Notes: generated by a model from the letters alone, not told the origin. Counted from the stretch's first letter, positions 39,937 to 49,251 are shown. The stretch: DNA of 64,000 nucleotides from Lachnospiraceae bacterium (GCA_024403515.1 JAKSRS010000006.1:17984-81983), one strand, 5' to 3'. Made by a program: numbers and translations.

Positions 39937-41802
39937 ATGAACACTTCCATCATTTCTTTGAACGCAATGAGCGTTGTGATTTTTATCATAATAATCATCG
40001 GATGTCTTTTGGAGAATTTCGGAAAAAACAAAAGAACACACATTTTTATGACACTTTGCATAGTAGGAGTGTTTGGAACCATATCTGATATGATTCCATT
40101 TGCACTTACTAATACAGCAAGTAACGATGCAATCAGTACAGTAATGCACTGCATTACCCTGATATGTGGAATCTGGTTTCCGCTATGCTTTGTCTACTAT
40201 CTCGTTGAAATCGTTAGAAACACCGGTAAGAATGTTCCTAAATGGGTGGCAGCAGTTGCTAACCTTTTGGGATCATCGATGGCTCTTCTTGCAGTAATAG
40301 CAACGATTTTTGGTGGCTCTTTTAAAGTAGAAAGTGGAAAACTTACATATGGTCCATTTTTTGTTTACTTTGTGGTGACCATGGTTATTCTGGCAGTTTA
40401 CTGCGCGGTAATAATTACCTACTACGTGCAGGAAATTGGTGTTCATGATGCGCTTCCACTTTATTTTTATGTAGTAGCACCTGTAATAGCAGTTTCTTTT
40501 GAGGCTGCAAATGTTCAGATTTCAATCACCTTTGTATCTATCTCAATTGCGACTTTGGTTTTATACATTTTCATTCAGACAGGTGAAATCAGAACGTCAA
40601 GAATGGATGCCCAGTCAGCAACACTGGTGGCAAAAGAAAAATCCGATTTCATAGCAAGATTCTCGCATGAGCTTAGAACACCCATTAATGCCATCATTGG
40701 TATGGATGAAATTATTCTTAGAACTTCACAGGAAGACGAAACACTATCCTGCGCAAACGATATCAAAAGCGCCGGAAATACTTTGCTTACAATCATAAAT
40801 GACATTCTTGATTCAGCAAGAATTGAATCAGGAAAGGTTGACATAATAAATGTTTCCTATCAGCCCGTAAGTGCCTTTAAGGACTTAACAAACCTCATTC
40901 AGTCGAGGGTTAAGAGTAAGGGGCTACAGTTTATAATGGACATTGACCCTAATATACCAAGCAAGTTATATGGAGACGAGGTAAAGGTAAAACAGATAAT
41001 CACAAATCTGCTGACCAATTCAGTCAAGTACACAAATGTAGGCTTTGTAAAGCTTAGCGTATCATCCAGAAAGAAAGACGAGAGTAACATCTTTCTTTGC
41101 GTTTGCGTAGAAGATACAGGTATAGGAATTAAAGAAGAAGAGTTAAGTAAGCTTTTTAGCCCATTTAGTCGTATTGATGAACTAAGAAACAGATACGAAG
41201 AAGGAACCGGTCTTGGAATGTTCATTACGCAAAGCTTCTTAAAGATGATGGATTCCCAGATGGAGGTTAAAAGTGTATATGGCCAGGGTTCTTCTTTTGC
41301 CTTTGAAATTGTTCAAAGAGTTGAGGACTGGACACCTATCGGAAGTTATGAAGAAGCTATTTCAAAATTAAACGGAAAGAAATATGTTTATAAGGCTTCT
41401 TTTGTAGCACCTGAGGCCAAAGTTTTAATTGTTGATGACAACAATGTAAATATTACAGTTTGCAAACGACTACTTAAAGATACTCTTGTTAAGTGTGATA
41501 CAGCAACATCCGGTATCAAGGCTGTTGAAATGTGCCGCGATAAAAAGTTCGACCTTATTTTCATGGACCAGATGATGCCTGAGATGGATGGAATTGAAGC
41601 CATGAAGACAATAAGAACTGACGAGGATTCGCTCAACGTTGAAACCCCTATTGTTGCACTTACTGCCAACGCCAGTGCAGGTACAAGAGAATCTCTCATC
41701 GAGATCGGCTTTAATGATTACCTGTCCAAACCCATCGAATACAAGCGCCTTGAAGAAGTGATGAATATACTGCTTCCTGATGAACTGGTTGAAAAACAAT
41801 AA
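39937..41802 (+). CDS. Second membrane-bound hybrid sensor histidine kinase
   Basis: 621 residues. Seven hydrophobic helices (~1-215) precede a HisKA domain with the phospho-acceptor His at 244 (ARFSHELRTPINAIIGMDEI), an HATPase domain (NLLTNSVKYTNVGF, EDTGIGIKEEELS, GTGLGMFITQSFLKMM) and a C-terminal receiver (VLIVDDNNVNITVCKRLL; phospho-Asp at 544 in LIFMDQMMPEMDGIEA). The seven-helix input resembles the 7TM sensor regions seen in the diguanylate cyclase at 53196. Probably co-transcribed with the preceding kinase; neither has a DNA-binding partner here. Confidence 0.92.
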   Translation: MNTSIISLNAMSVVIFIIIIIGCLLENFGKNKRTHIFMTLCIVGVFGTISDMIPFALTNTASNDAISTVMHCITLICGIWFPLCFVYYLVEIVRNTGKNVPKWVAAVANLLGSSMALLAVIATIFGGSFKVESGKLTYGPFFVYFVVTMVILAVYCAVIITYYVQEIGVHDALPLYFYVVAPVIAVSFEAANVQISITFVSISIATLVLYIFIQTGEIRTSRMDAQSATLVAKEKSDFIARFSHELRTPINAIIGMDEIILRTSQEDETLSCANDIKSAGNTLLTIINDILDSARIESGKVDIINVSYQPVSAFKDLTNLIQSRVKSKGLQFIMDIDPNIPSKLYGDEVKVKQIITNLLTNSVKYTNVGFVKLSVSSRKKDESNIFLCVCVEDTGIGIKEEELSKLFSPFSRIDELRNRYEEGTGLGMFITQSFLKMMDSQMEVKSVYGQGSSFAFEIVQRVEDWTPIGSYEEAISKLNGKKYVYKASFVAPEAKVLIVDDNNVNITVCKRLLKDTLVKCDTATSGIKAVEMCRDKKFDLIFMDQMMPEMDGIEAMKTIRTDEDSLNVETPIVALTANASAGTRESLIEIGFNDYLSKPIEYKRLEEVMNILLPDELVEKQ

Positions 41803-41939
41803 AGCTTCTTTTAACAAAGGTTTTAGTGGTATAATATCTTTCAAAGCTTGGTTAAACGCTTGGTAAGGATTAAAAGCACGGATGTGGCCTGACTTTAATC
41901 GAATCTTTTATTCAAACTAAGCAAAAGAAGGGGTATCAT

Positions 41940-42275
41940 TTGAAAACATCAACTAAAAAGGGTTTGTGCGTGCTGTTGATTATGACAGTCATCTGTATAG
42001 TGATGATCTTAATCTTTAGACTTCCAAAAGCCGATGGAAAAGCTTTAGTGTATCTTGATGGAAAAGTCTATGCAAGCTTCAATCTTAATGAAGATAGGAT
42101 AATCACAGTAGATTCAGCAGATGGATATAACACGATTGAAATTAAAGACGGATGGGTAAGAGTTGTTGATGCCGATTGTCCTGAAGGAGTTTGTGTTCAT
42201 ACAGCACCAATATCCAAAGAGTTTCCCGGTGTAATCGTCTGCATGCCCCATAAACTGGTCGTACAGATTGAGTGA
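41940..42275 (+). CDS. NusG domain II-containing exported protein
   Basis: 111 residues. One N-terminal membrane helix (~8-26) is followed by a beta-rich domain with YLDGKVYASFNLNEDRII, DADCPEGVCVHTAPIS and VCMPHKLVVQI, the pattern of NusG-II domain proteins found outside the membrane in Firmicutes. The two Cys in CPEGVC are conserved in that group. These proteins often neighbour ApbE and Gx-transporter genes, as here, which points to extracytoplasmic flavin or electron-transfer processes. The start is TTG with AAGGGG upstream; TATAAT at 41830-41835 is a likely -10 and the leader of about 100 nt can fold (GATTAAA/TTTAATC). Confidence 0.82.
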   Translation: MKTSTKKGLCVLLIMTVICIVMILIFRLPKADGKALVYLDGKVYASFNLNEDRIITVDSADGYNTIEIKDGWVRVVDADCPEGVCVHTAPISKEFPGVIVCMPHKLVVQIE

Positions 42276-42347
42276 AGGTGGCAAGATTACATCGACAGAA
42301 TGTCGCGGGAAAATACGGGTCGCGGCGATTAGACTGAAGAAAGCCTT

Positions 42348-43859
42348 TTATTCATAAACCGAATATTCAAGGTCGCTTTTAAAGATATCTTTAAGACCTA
42401 TAGTTATAGTTATTGAACCGTTTGATTCGACCAATATAGTATCGAAATTATCAGAATGCTCTTTCCAATAGGAAAGGGCTTTTTCTTTGCCCATTACAAA
42501 AAGGGCAGTAGAGAGGGCGTCTGCAAAAGTTCCGTCTTCGGAAACTACAGTAACACTCATTAGGCCACTTTTAGAGGGGTAACCTGTGAAGGGATCCATT
42601 ATGTGATGGTATCTTTCATCACCTTCTGTAAAGAAACGGTGATAATCACCCGAAGTTACAACTGCCTTATCATGAATTGATAAAACGCCAAGGTATGGAA
42701 GAGCGTTAAACATACCAAGCTCAGGTCTTGGGTTTTCAATACCAATCTTCCATAAAGAACCATCGGGCTTGCAGCCTAGGGCATAAACATTACCGCCAAG
42801 GTTTATATTGGCGCTTTTAATACCATTATCTTTAAGAATTGAAACTACCTTATCCGAAGCGTAGCCTTTGGCAACGGCGCCTAGATCAATGCTTGCTTCG
42901 CTGCTTAAAGCTATATGATTATCTTTTTCATCGAATTCGATATTTAGATAGGAGACCTTTTTAAGACAGTCTTTAATTTCTTCATCAGAAGGGACTCTTG
43001 TATTTCCATCGGTAAATCCCCATAGTTCCATTAAAGGATATATAGTTATGTCAACCGCGCCTTTAGTCTCATCACTAATTAAAGCCATTCTACCCAGTAA
43101 ATCAGCAGTATCTTCAGAAACAGATGAAACTTCTGAACGGTTAATCTGGGATATCTCACTATTATGTAAACCAACACTCCATAAAGCGTCAAGTCTTTCG
43201 ATCTCTTTAAATGCCTCATCTACAGCCTCTTTACTCTTAGTTCCATAGGCTTCAACAGTCATAAAAGTGTCCATTGCAAAAAGCTGGGAACTGTAGGTTT
43301 TAGGAAAAGGGGATGAACACGCAGTTAATGTGGTTGACATAACAACCAAAACTACAAGCAGTAAGTTTACGGGCATACGTTTTAGCACCAGCTCGCATGC
43401 TATTCCGACAAGGATTCCGGCGACGATTCCTGAAATCCACAAAAAGGGAAGGTACCAGATAATTCCGGCATTTTCGAGAATAATCATTGAAAGGATTATC
43501 TGGCCTACGTTATGAGAAATTCCGCCGGCTACACTTACAAATTTAATATCCAGTTTGGTCTTGTTTTTAAGAAGGCACATTACAAGATAACTTACTATTC
43601 CTCCAACAAGGGAAAAAGAAATAGAGTAGATATTTGTAAATAAAAGACCGACAAGCATTATTCTTGCTATGTTAATCAGTAAAGCATCGATATCGCTTAA
43701 TTTATAAAGGGCAATTAAAACAACAAGATTAGATAAGCCTATCTTCATTCCGGGTAAGGGGAATGGATAGGGAATCTGCGCTTCCAACCAGGAAAGGCCG
43801 AAGGCCAAGGCTATAAGAAGCCCTCTTATTGCAAGTTTTTTGGTAACGTTCTTTTGCAT
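42348..43859 (-). CDS. Gx transporter - ApbE (FAD:protein FMN transferase) fusion
   Basis: 503 residues. Residues ~1-165 have five to six membrane helices of the Gx transporter / heptaprenyl diphosphate synthase component I family (IRGLLIALAFGLSWLE, GMKIGLSNLVVL, GGISHNVGQII). A further helix ending in LTACSS (~170-182) leads into an ApbE domain (~185-490) with FAMDTFMTVEAYG, SIDLGAVAKGYASDKVV, NLGGNVYALG, HHIMDPFTGYP and GTFADALSTALFVMG. ApbE attaches FMN covalently to Thr/Ser of exported redox proteins such as RnfG. The LTAC piece looks like a former lipobox, now internal. Convergent with the NusG-II gene. Confidence 0.9.
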   Translation of the reverse strand: MQKNVTKKLAIRGLLIALAFGLSWLEAQIPYPFPLPGMKIGLSNLVVLIALYKLSDIDALLINIARIMLVGLLFTNIYSISFSLVGGIVSYLVMCLLKNKTKLDIKFVSVAGGISHNVGQIILSMIILENAGIIWYLPFLWISGIVAGILVGIACELVLKRMPVNLLLVVLVVMSTTLTACSSPFPKTYSSQLFAMDTFMTVEAYGTKSKEAVDEAFKEIERLDALWSVGLHNSEISQINRSEVSSVSEDTADLLGRMALISDETKGAVDITIYPLMELWGFTDGNTRVPSDEEIKDCLKKVSYLNIEFDEKDNHIALSSEASIDLGAVAKGYASDKVVSILKDNGIKSANINLGGNVYALGCKPDGSLWKIGIENPRPELGMFNALPYLGVLSIHDKAVVTSGDYHRFFTEGDERYHHIMDPFTGYPSKSGLMSVTVVSEDGTFADALSTALFVMGKEKALSYWKEHSDNFDTILVESNGSITITIGLKDIFKSDLEYSVYE

Positions 43860-44011
43860 AAAAAATCCAATCAGCTAATAAAGTATTGAAAATGGCCACA
43901 TTAATCTTATCCTAATTAAGAAGTTTTTGGAGAAAAACGCAGCTTTCACGGGCTTAATTATAGCACGTTTGGGAAAATATAATCGGACAATATTAAAATT
44001 AAAATGAACCT

Positions 44012-44040
44012 TTGCTATGTTAATGAAAATATATTAATAT
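44012..44040 (+). promoter_or_regulatory. Putative promoter of the sigma/anti-sigma operon
   Basis: TTGCTA (44012-44017), 17 bases, TAATAT (44035-44040). It is followed by the palindromes AACTAGCTAGTT (44041-44052) and GTGTTT-ACGT-AAAACAC (to 44080), the latter ending next to the ribosome site. Confidence 0.5.
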
Positions 44041-44090
44041 AACTAGCTAGTTATAGTTTAAAAGTGTTTACGTAAAACACGGGGGTTTAA

Positions 44091-44600
44091 ATGAATCAAA
44101 CAAAGCTTGAAGAATACATAGAGCTCTATGGTAAAGATATATATTCCTTTTGCAGGTACCTGACCCGAAATGTCGAGGACGCGGATGATCTTTATCAGCA
44201 GACTTTTCTGGTAGCAATCCAGAAAGACGATATCGATGAAGGCAACAATCCTAAGTCCTATCTGATTACAATTGCATCCAACATCTGGAATAACCACAAG
44301 CGCAAGTTTTTGTGGCGGCAAAAGAAAGCTGACGTCGTTTATCTTCAGTCCGAGGATATGGAAGCAATCGGTGATGGAAAAGATGCAATAATCGACGAGG
44401 TTCTAAAGGAAGAAGAAAGGCAAATGGTGCAAAGGCTAGTCTATGAGCTTCCCGAGAAGCTTAGGATAGTAATACTGATGCACTACATGGAAGAGATGTC
44501 CGTAGAAGAAATCTCTAAGGCCCTATCGATTCCGCCTGGAACCGTTAAGAGTCGAATTTACAATGCTAAAGCCAAATTAGCAGAAAGGATGGAAGCATGA
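44091..44600 (+). CDS. ECF-type RNA polymerase sigma factor
   Basis: 169 residues with the two conserved regions of extracytoplasmic-function sigma factors: region 2 (IYSFCRYLTRNVEDADDLYQQTFLVAIQ) and region 4 (LPEKLRIVILMHYMEEMSVEEISKALSIPPGTVKSRIYNAKAKL). It directs RNA polymerase to a small set of promoters in response to an envelope or other signal. The GGGGG ribosome site sits beside a short palindrome. The stop overlaps the start of the next gene by 4 bases, the usual layout for a sigma factor and its anti-sigma factor. Confidence 0.93.
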   Translation: MNQTKLEEYIELYGKDIYSFCRYLTRNVEDADDLYQQTFLVAIQKDDIDEGNNPKSYLITIASNIWNNHKRKFLWRQKKADVVYLQSEDMEAIGDGKDAIIDEVLKEEERQMVQRLVYELPEKLRIVILMHYMEEMSVEEISKALSIPPGTVKSRIYNAKAKLAERMEA

Positions 44601-45559
44601 GAGACGATATTGAAGTATTATTGCAAAAATCACTTTCGCCTACACTTGCGCCTGCGCCTGCTTTAAATGAAAAGCTTTTAAAAAGCGCAGCTGCAAATAC
44701 TGGTAAAATTGTCGAGTTTAAGCCTAAAAAGGCAGTAAACAGATTAGTTAAAGCTGCAATTATTGTGCTTGTCGTGTTTGGACTTGCAAGCGCCAGTGTC
44801 ACTGCGGCAAACTATATATATTCTCATTTCTTTGTATCCAATAAGGTTGGCTTTGTATACGGCGACGAGGAAGATCTTGAGGTGTTTGAGCAGGATGATG
44901 AAAGTTACACTCCTACATATACAACACTATTAGAGGATGATGGCGATGAAACAGTAAACTGGTACTATAAGACTGTCATACAAAACGATGAGGACACAGT
45001 AAGAAGCCAGTATTATTACAAAAACTACGCCGAGATGGTGGAAGATGCAAGTCTGGATGAATGGTTCCCAAGACCCTTTACCGATGACAATTTTTCTTTT
45101 GCTAATTTCATGGTAGTTGTATCGCCGGGGGAAGTATTTAGTACCTTTGATGTATTAGCTGATGCGGATTTTAATTATAATGAAGGATCCTTCCACATCT
45201 GCGAGACTTATTCGCTTGGTACCGATAAAGATCCTGAAACCTTTGGATACAATGTTTACATTGAGAATCCTACAAACATTAGAAGCTATACAAATAAAAA
45301 CTCAAGAAACTTCGTGCTTGCTGACAGCGTAATGGAGGATGGAAGCCGTGTGACATACACTTCCCTTTTCTATCCTACACTTCATTACGGATATATTTCA
45401 TTTTATGAGTTAAGTGACAGGGAGATATATGAGATTTTGGACATGTTTGTAGAACCAAAACCTACTGAGGTGGAGTTTGTTTTCCCTGAAAAACCGGGAG
45501 TTTTGCCTGTTACGGAGCCCGTAAAGGGAATTCTTAATAGGGCAAAAGAAAATGAGTAA
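44597..45559 (+). CDS. Probable anti-sigma factor, single-pass membrane protein
   Basis: 320 residues: a cytoplasmic N-terminus (~1-53) that would hold the sigma factor, one membrane helix (~54-74, KAAIIVLVVFGLASASVTA), and an external, acidic and aromatic-rich domain (~75-320). No zinc-binding HxxxCxxC motif is present, so it is not a ZAS-type anti-sigma. Assignment rests on the 4-base overlap with the sigma gene and on topology. The external domain probably senses the signal. A terminator follows at 45615. Confidence 0.75.
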   Translation: MRDDIEVLLQKSLSPTLAPAPALNEKLLKSAAANTGKIVEFKPKKAVNRLVKAAIIVLVVFGLASASVTAANYIYSHFFVSNKVGFVYGDEEDLEVFEQDDESYTPTYTTLLEDDGDETVNWYYKTVIQNDEDTVRSQYYYKNYAEMVEDASLDEWFPRPFTDDNFSFANFMVVVSPGEVFSTFDVLADADFNYNEGSFHICETYSLGTDKDPETFGYNVYIENPTNIRSYTNKNSRNFVLADSVMEDGSRVTYTSLFYPTLHYGYISFYELSDREIYEILDMFVEPKPTEVEFVFPEKPGVLPVTEPVKGILNRAKENE

Positions 45560-45614
45560 TATATTTTCATGTATATGTTAACCTTTATGGTATATAATAC
45601 ATGAGAACGATTTT

Positions 45615-45655
45615 GGCAGGGTGTCAGTTATCGGCACCCTGCCTTCGTTATTCTT
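45615..45655 (+). terminator. Terminator after the sigma/anti-sigma pair
   Basis: GGCAGGGTG (45615-45623) pairs with CACCCTGCC (45635-45643), then TTCGTTATTCTTTT. Confidence 0.8.
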
Positions 45656-45738
45656 TTCAAAATAAAGTCGCATGGCATGATATTTAGTATATCATTTCAG
45701 AATGAATTCCGGTGATGCGACGTAAAGGTGAGAGGTTA

Positions 45739-46140
45739 ATGGTAGTTATGAACAAGGACAGAGAACTTATCGGAAATGAGAAAATTGAAGAAGGCCTTTT
45801 AAGACTTCATGAGGATTTATCCGATGAAAATCTTGCAGCTGTTTTAACTACTATAAGAAAGCGAAAGGAAGAAGGAGGTCATTTTGTCGTAGCGGTAACT
45901 GCAAGCGACGCCGGTATGACACTTAGGCCTTTGAAACTTTCAAACGGCAAGAAGTATTTTGCGGCCTTTACCAGTTTTGAAGAGGAACTTAAGGGGGAAG
46001 ACAAAATAATGTCAGGTTTCACTGCTTCGATTGAGCAGCTTTTTGGAATCTGCCTAAAGTCCGAGGAGATAGATGGGATAATTCTTAATCCATGGGATAA
46101 AGAACTCAAACTGGATAAAAATCTCATTGAAATCGTGTAA
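45739..46140 (+). CDS. SseB-like domain protein
   Basis: 133 residues. The stretch GHFVVAVTASD, followed by LSNGKKYFAAFTSFEEELKG and a C-terminal DGIILNPWDKELKLDKNLIEIV, matches the SseB N-terminal domain family, small cytoplasmic proteins of unclear role (named after an E. coli protein linked to serine sensitivity). The ATG at 45739 has GGTGAGAGG 3-11 bases upstream; an earlier in-frame ATG at 45715 has no good site. The esterase gene begins 9 bases after the stop. Confidence 0.8.
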   Translation: MVVMNKDRELIGNEKIEEGLLRLHEDLSDENLAAVLTTIRKRKEEGGHFVVAVTASDAGMTLRPLKLSNGKKYFAAFTSFEEELKGEDKIMSGFTASIEQLFGICLKSEEIDGIILNPWDKELKLDKNLIEIV

Positions 46141-46149
46141 GGGAAAGGT

Positions 46150-47958
46150 ATGAAAAAAGTATTAAAGACATTGGCAGAGATTCTCCTTTTTGTGATTTAC
46201 TTTGCCTGGCTTGAAGTAGCCAAAAACCAAATTTGGGGATGGATAGCATCTATCCTTTTAATTGTTGTGTATTTTATCTGCTTAAAGAAAGTGTTTGATA
46301 AGAAGGGTAAATCCGTAAAAAGATTGTCGGTTCTTTCTTTGGTCCTTCTTTTGGCAGCAGTATGTATTTTATCAGGCCCAAAACCCAGACAGATAAAGGC
46401 GGTAGAGAATAAAAATCCTGAGTTGACCCAGCAGGTCAAGGTTAAAGAAGGCCTGTTAGTTGGCGTAAAAGATAGCAGTAAGAGGGTCGAAGTTTTTGCG
46501 GGAATTCCTTATGCCAAGCCACCGGTTGGGGAACTTAGATGGAAAGAGCCACAAGATCCCGATAGCTGGGACGGAGTAAGGGTTTGTGATACATTTGCTC
46601 CTATGGCAATGCAGAAGCAAAGCAATCCGATTATGGCCTTTGGCACAAGGGTGGTTGGCTATAATGAAGTCCCCATTTCTTTAAATGATAACTTTAAAGA
46701 AGCGATGAGCGAAGATTGCCTCTACTTAAATATCTGGCGTCCTGAGGGCGTTAAAGAGGGCGATAAATTACCTGTTTTATTTTACATTCATGGAGGATCT
46801 TTAAATTCAGGTCAGTCCTACTATGATGCCTATAATGGAGCAAGCCTCGCGTCACAGGGAATTATTGTCGTAAATATCGCCTACAGAGTTGGCGTATTTG
46901 GATATATGGCAGATACCGAACTTATGGAAGAATCCGAAAGCGGTACAACCGGTAACTATGGACTTTTAGACCAGATAAAGGCCTTGAAGTGGGTTAATGA
47001 GAACATAGAAGCCTTCGGTGGAGATCCGACGCTTATTACTATTGCAGGTGAATCGGCCGGTTCATCATCAGTTAACGCTCTTTGTGTATCACCACTTTCG
47101 AAGGGATTATTTAAAAGAGCAGTTGCAGAAAGCAGTGGTATCACTCCTAAGGTTCCCTATCATACATTCAGAACACTTAAGATGGCTTTAGATGTTGGAG
47201 CGGATATAAAGAAAGAGTTTGGCTGCAATTCAATTGACGAATTAAGAAAAGTACCGGCTGAAAAGCTTTTGAAGACAAAGGGCAGAAACAACGAAATGAC
47301 GGTTGATGGCTATGCCATTACAAAGCAGCCCTATCTTACATACGAAGAAGGAGATAATAACGAAGAGGCTTTGTTAAGTGGCTTTAATGCTGATGAAGCA
47401 AGAGCGTTTATCATGTTTGATAAGAAGGCTACGGTAGAAACTTACGAAGAGTTTCTTGAAAAATTTGCCGGAAGCTTTGCTCATGAACTTGCCCTTTTAA
47501 GACCCGTTAACAGTGACAAAGAGGCTGATGCTTCTTTTGACGAATTAATAGGTGTGGCATGGTTTGCATATAGTCACTATACCTGGTCAGAGTACTTAAA
47601 AGCACAGGACAAGCCATGTTATCTTTACTTCTTTACAAAAGAAAATAAGGCGCTTGGCCCCTGGCATGCGGGAGAACTTCCTTATCTTTACGGAAATATC
47701 CCTGATGGAAATAACTACACAGAAGCGGATAGAGAACTTTCAAAAGAGATGCAAAGATATTATGTAAACTTTGTAAAGACCGGTAATCCTAACGGCGACG
47801 GCCTTACAAAGTGGGTTTCTTATAATGAAGATCCTGAAAAATATCTTGTTTTTTCTGATGAAGTAGAAATGAAAGAAGACAAGTATATTGATATTTTCAA
47901 ATTATACGATAAAGTAATGGATGAAAGACTTCTTCATATAGATGATGAAGAAGAGTAA
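46150..47958 (+). CDS. Membrane-anchored type B carboxylesterase
   Basis: 602 residues. About three membrane helices occupy ~1-80, then a complete carboxylesterase/para-nitrobenzyl esterase domain: GIPYAKPPVGELRWKEPQ, SEDCLYLNIWRPE, oxyanion YIHGGSLNSG, nucleophile Ser302 in TIAGESAGSSSV, NIEAFGGDP, the acidic residue region near ADEARAF, and the catalytic His in GPWHAGELPYLYGN. It hydrolyses carboxylic esters; feruloyl or acetyl esters of plant material are possible substrates but cannot be named. The three-helix anchor is not part of the classic family and places the enzyme at the membrane. Confidence 0.88.
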   Translation: MKKVLKTLAEILLFVIYFAWLEVAKNQIWGWIASILLIVVYFICLKKVFDKKGKSVKRLSVLSLVLLLAAVCILSGPKPRQIKAVENKNPELTQQVKVKEGLLVGVKDSSKRVEVFAGIPYAKPPVGELRWKEPQDPDSWDGVRVCDTFAPMAMQKQSNPIMAFGTRVVGYNEVPISLNDNFKEAMSEDCLYLNIWRPEGVKEGDKLPVLFYIHGGSLNSGQSYYDAYNGASLASQGIIVVNIAYRVGVFGYMADTELMEESESGTTGNYGLLDQIKALKWVNENIEAFGGDPTLITIAGESAGSSSVNALCVSPLSKGLFKRAVAESSGITPKVPYHTFRTLKMALDVGADIKKEFGCNSIDELRKVPAEKLLKTKGRNNEMTVDGYAITKQPYLTYEEGDNNEEALLSGFNADEARAFIMFDKKATVETYEEFLEKFAGSFAHELALLRPVNSDKEADASFDELIGVAWFAYSHYTWSEYLKAQDKPCYLYFFTKENKALGPWHAGELPYLYGNIPDGNNYTEADRELSKEMQRYYVNFVKTGNPNGDGLTKWVSYNEDPEKYLVFSDEVEMKEDKYIDIFKLYDKVMDERLLHIDDEEE

Positions 47959-47978
47959 AACTTATGGAGGTATGTGGT

Positions 47979-49025
47979 ATGACAATGAATAAAGACTATG
48001 CAGTGTTTGCTGCAAATAAAGCAGTAGAACTTTTAAATATTGATAGTCCTACGGGATTTACAAAGAAGGCTTCAGCCTGGGTTAGTAAAGCTTTTGAAGA
48101 GTTTGGATACTCAACTAAAATTACTAATAAGGGCGCTGTAATTATTGATTTTGGCGGTAAGGACAGCGAGGAAGGTGCGGTGCTTTTTGAAGCTCATACA
48201 GATACTCTGGGTGCAATGGTTACTGAAGTTAAAGGTGACGGAAGACTTAAGATAACAAGAATCGGCGGTCTTATGGCTTGCAACGTTGAGACAGAAAACG
48301 TAAACATTTACACAAGAGATGGCAAGGTTTACGAAGGAACCATTCAGCTAGAAAATGCTTCATCTCATGTAAATAAAGACCTTGCATCAACCGAAAGGAC
48401 CTTTGATAACATTGAGGTTGTAATAGATGAAATGGTAAAGGATGCTGATGAAGTTCGTGCTCTTGGTATCGAAACAGGAGATTTTGTATGTCCTAATCCC
48501 AGAGCTCACGTAACTGCTTCAGGCTTTATCAAAAGCCGCTTTTTGGATGACAAGCTTTCAGTTGCTACACTTCTTGGATTTGCTAAATTCATTAAGGATG
48601 AAAAGATTGAACTTAAGCGACATGTATATGCGATGGTAACTGTTTACGAAGAAGTTGGTCACGGCGGAGCAGCTTCAATTCCTGAAGGAATTACAGAAGC
48701 TATAAGCGTTGATATGGGTTGTGTAGGCAATGGACTCAACTGTAAAGAGCATCAGGTTTCAATTTGTGCTAAAGACTCAGGTGGTCCTTACGACTACGAT
48801 GTAACAGATAAACTTGTAAAGGCTGCCAAGAAGGAAGGCGCTGACTACGCTATTGATATTTATCCTTTCTATGGTTCAGATGTTGAGGCTACTCTTTCAG
48901 CCGGATACGACATTCGTCACGGTCTTATCGGACCTGGTGTATATGCAAGTCATGGATATGAAAGAAGTCATGTTGATGGTGTTTATGCAACACTTCTGGT
49001 TTTAAAAGGATATCTTGGAATATAA
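47979..49025 (+). CDS. M42-family aminopeptidase
   Basis: 348 residues. It resembles the tetrahedral aminopeptidases (FrvX/PepA type) that trim peptides in the cytoplasm with two metal ions. Marks: DSPTGFTKKASAWV, FEAHTDTLGAMV (metal His), ENASSHVNKD, GFIKSRFLDDKLSVATLL (metal Asp), VTVYEEVGHGGAAS (catalytic and metal Glu), and a C-terminal ASHGYERSHVDGVYATL (metal His). ATG 47979 is chosen for its GGAGG site 8 bases upstream; ATG 47985 is possible. A terminator follows immediately. Confidence 0.92.
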   Translation: MTMNKDYAVFAANKAVELLNIDSPTGFTKKASAWVSKAFEEFGYSTKITNKGAVIIDFGGKDSEEGAVLFEAHTDTLGAMVTEVKGDGRLKITRIGGLMACNVETENVNIYTRDGKVYEGTIQLENASSHVNKDLASTERTFDNIEVVIDEMVKDADEVRALGIETGDFVCPNPRAHVTASGFIKSRFLDDKLSVATLLGFAKFIKDEKIELKRHVYAMVTVYEEVGHGGAASIPEGITEAISVDMGCVGNGLNCKEHQVSICAKDSGGPYDYDVTDKLVKAAKKEGADYAIDIYPFYGSDVEATLSAGYDIRHGLIGPGVYASHGYERSHVDGVYATLLVLKGYLGI

Positions 49026-49032
49026 AAGTTTT

Positions 49033-49066
49033 TGAGCCATTTTGCTTAGCAAAATGGCTCATCTTT
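49033..49066 (+). terminator. Intrinsic terminator
   Basis: TGAGCCATTTTGC (49033-49045) pairs with GCAAAATGGCTCA (49049-49061), followed by TCTTTT. Confidence 0.88.
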
Positions 49067-49089
49067 TAGAAGGGGATTTGGAGTTAACC

Positions 49090-49172
49090 TTATTTGAGGA
49101 ATTGTAAGGTTAGTGTATTTGATTCTCAGCGAGTTCAAATACAAAATACGAAAGTAATTGTATTTTATTGGA
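49090..49172 (+). other. Three successive inverted repeats upstream of the AraC gene
   Basis: TAACCTTA...TAAGGTTA, GTATTTGA...TTCAAATAC and AAAATAC...GTATTTTA follow one another. A TATAAT near 49208 lies downstream, so these may be regulator sites rather than RNA hairpins. Confidence 0.45.
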
Positions 49173-49251
49173 ATAAATGTGAATAGCACAATATGGAGCT
49201 AAATGGTATAATCTTGGCATTAAACATAGATGAAAGAAAAGAGATTTTGCT

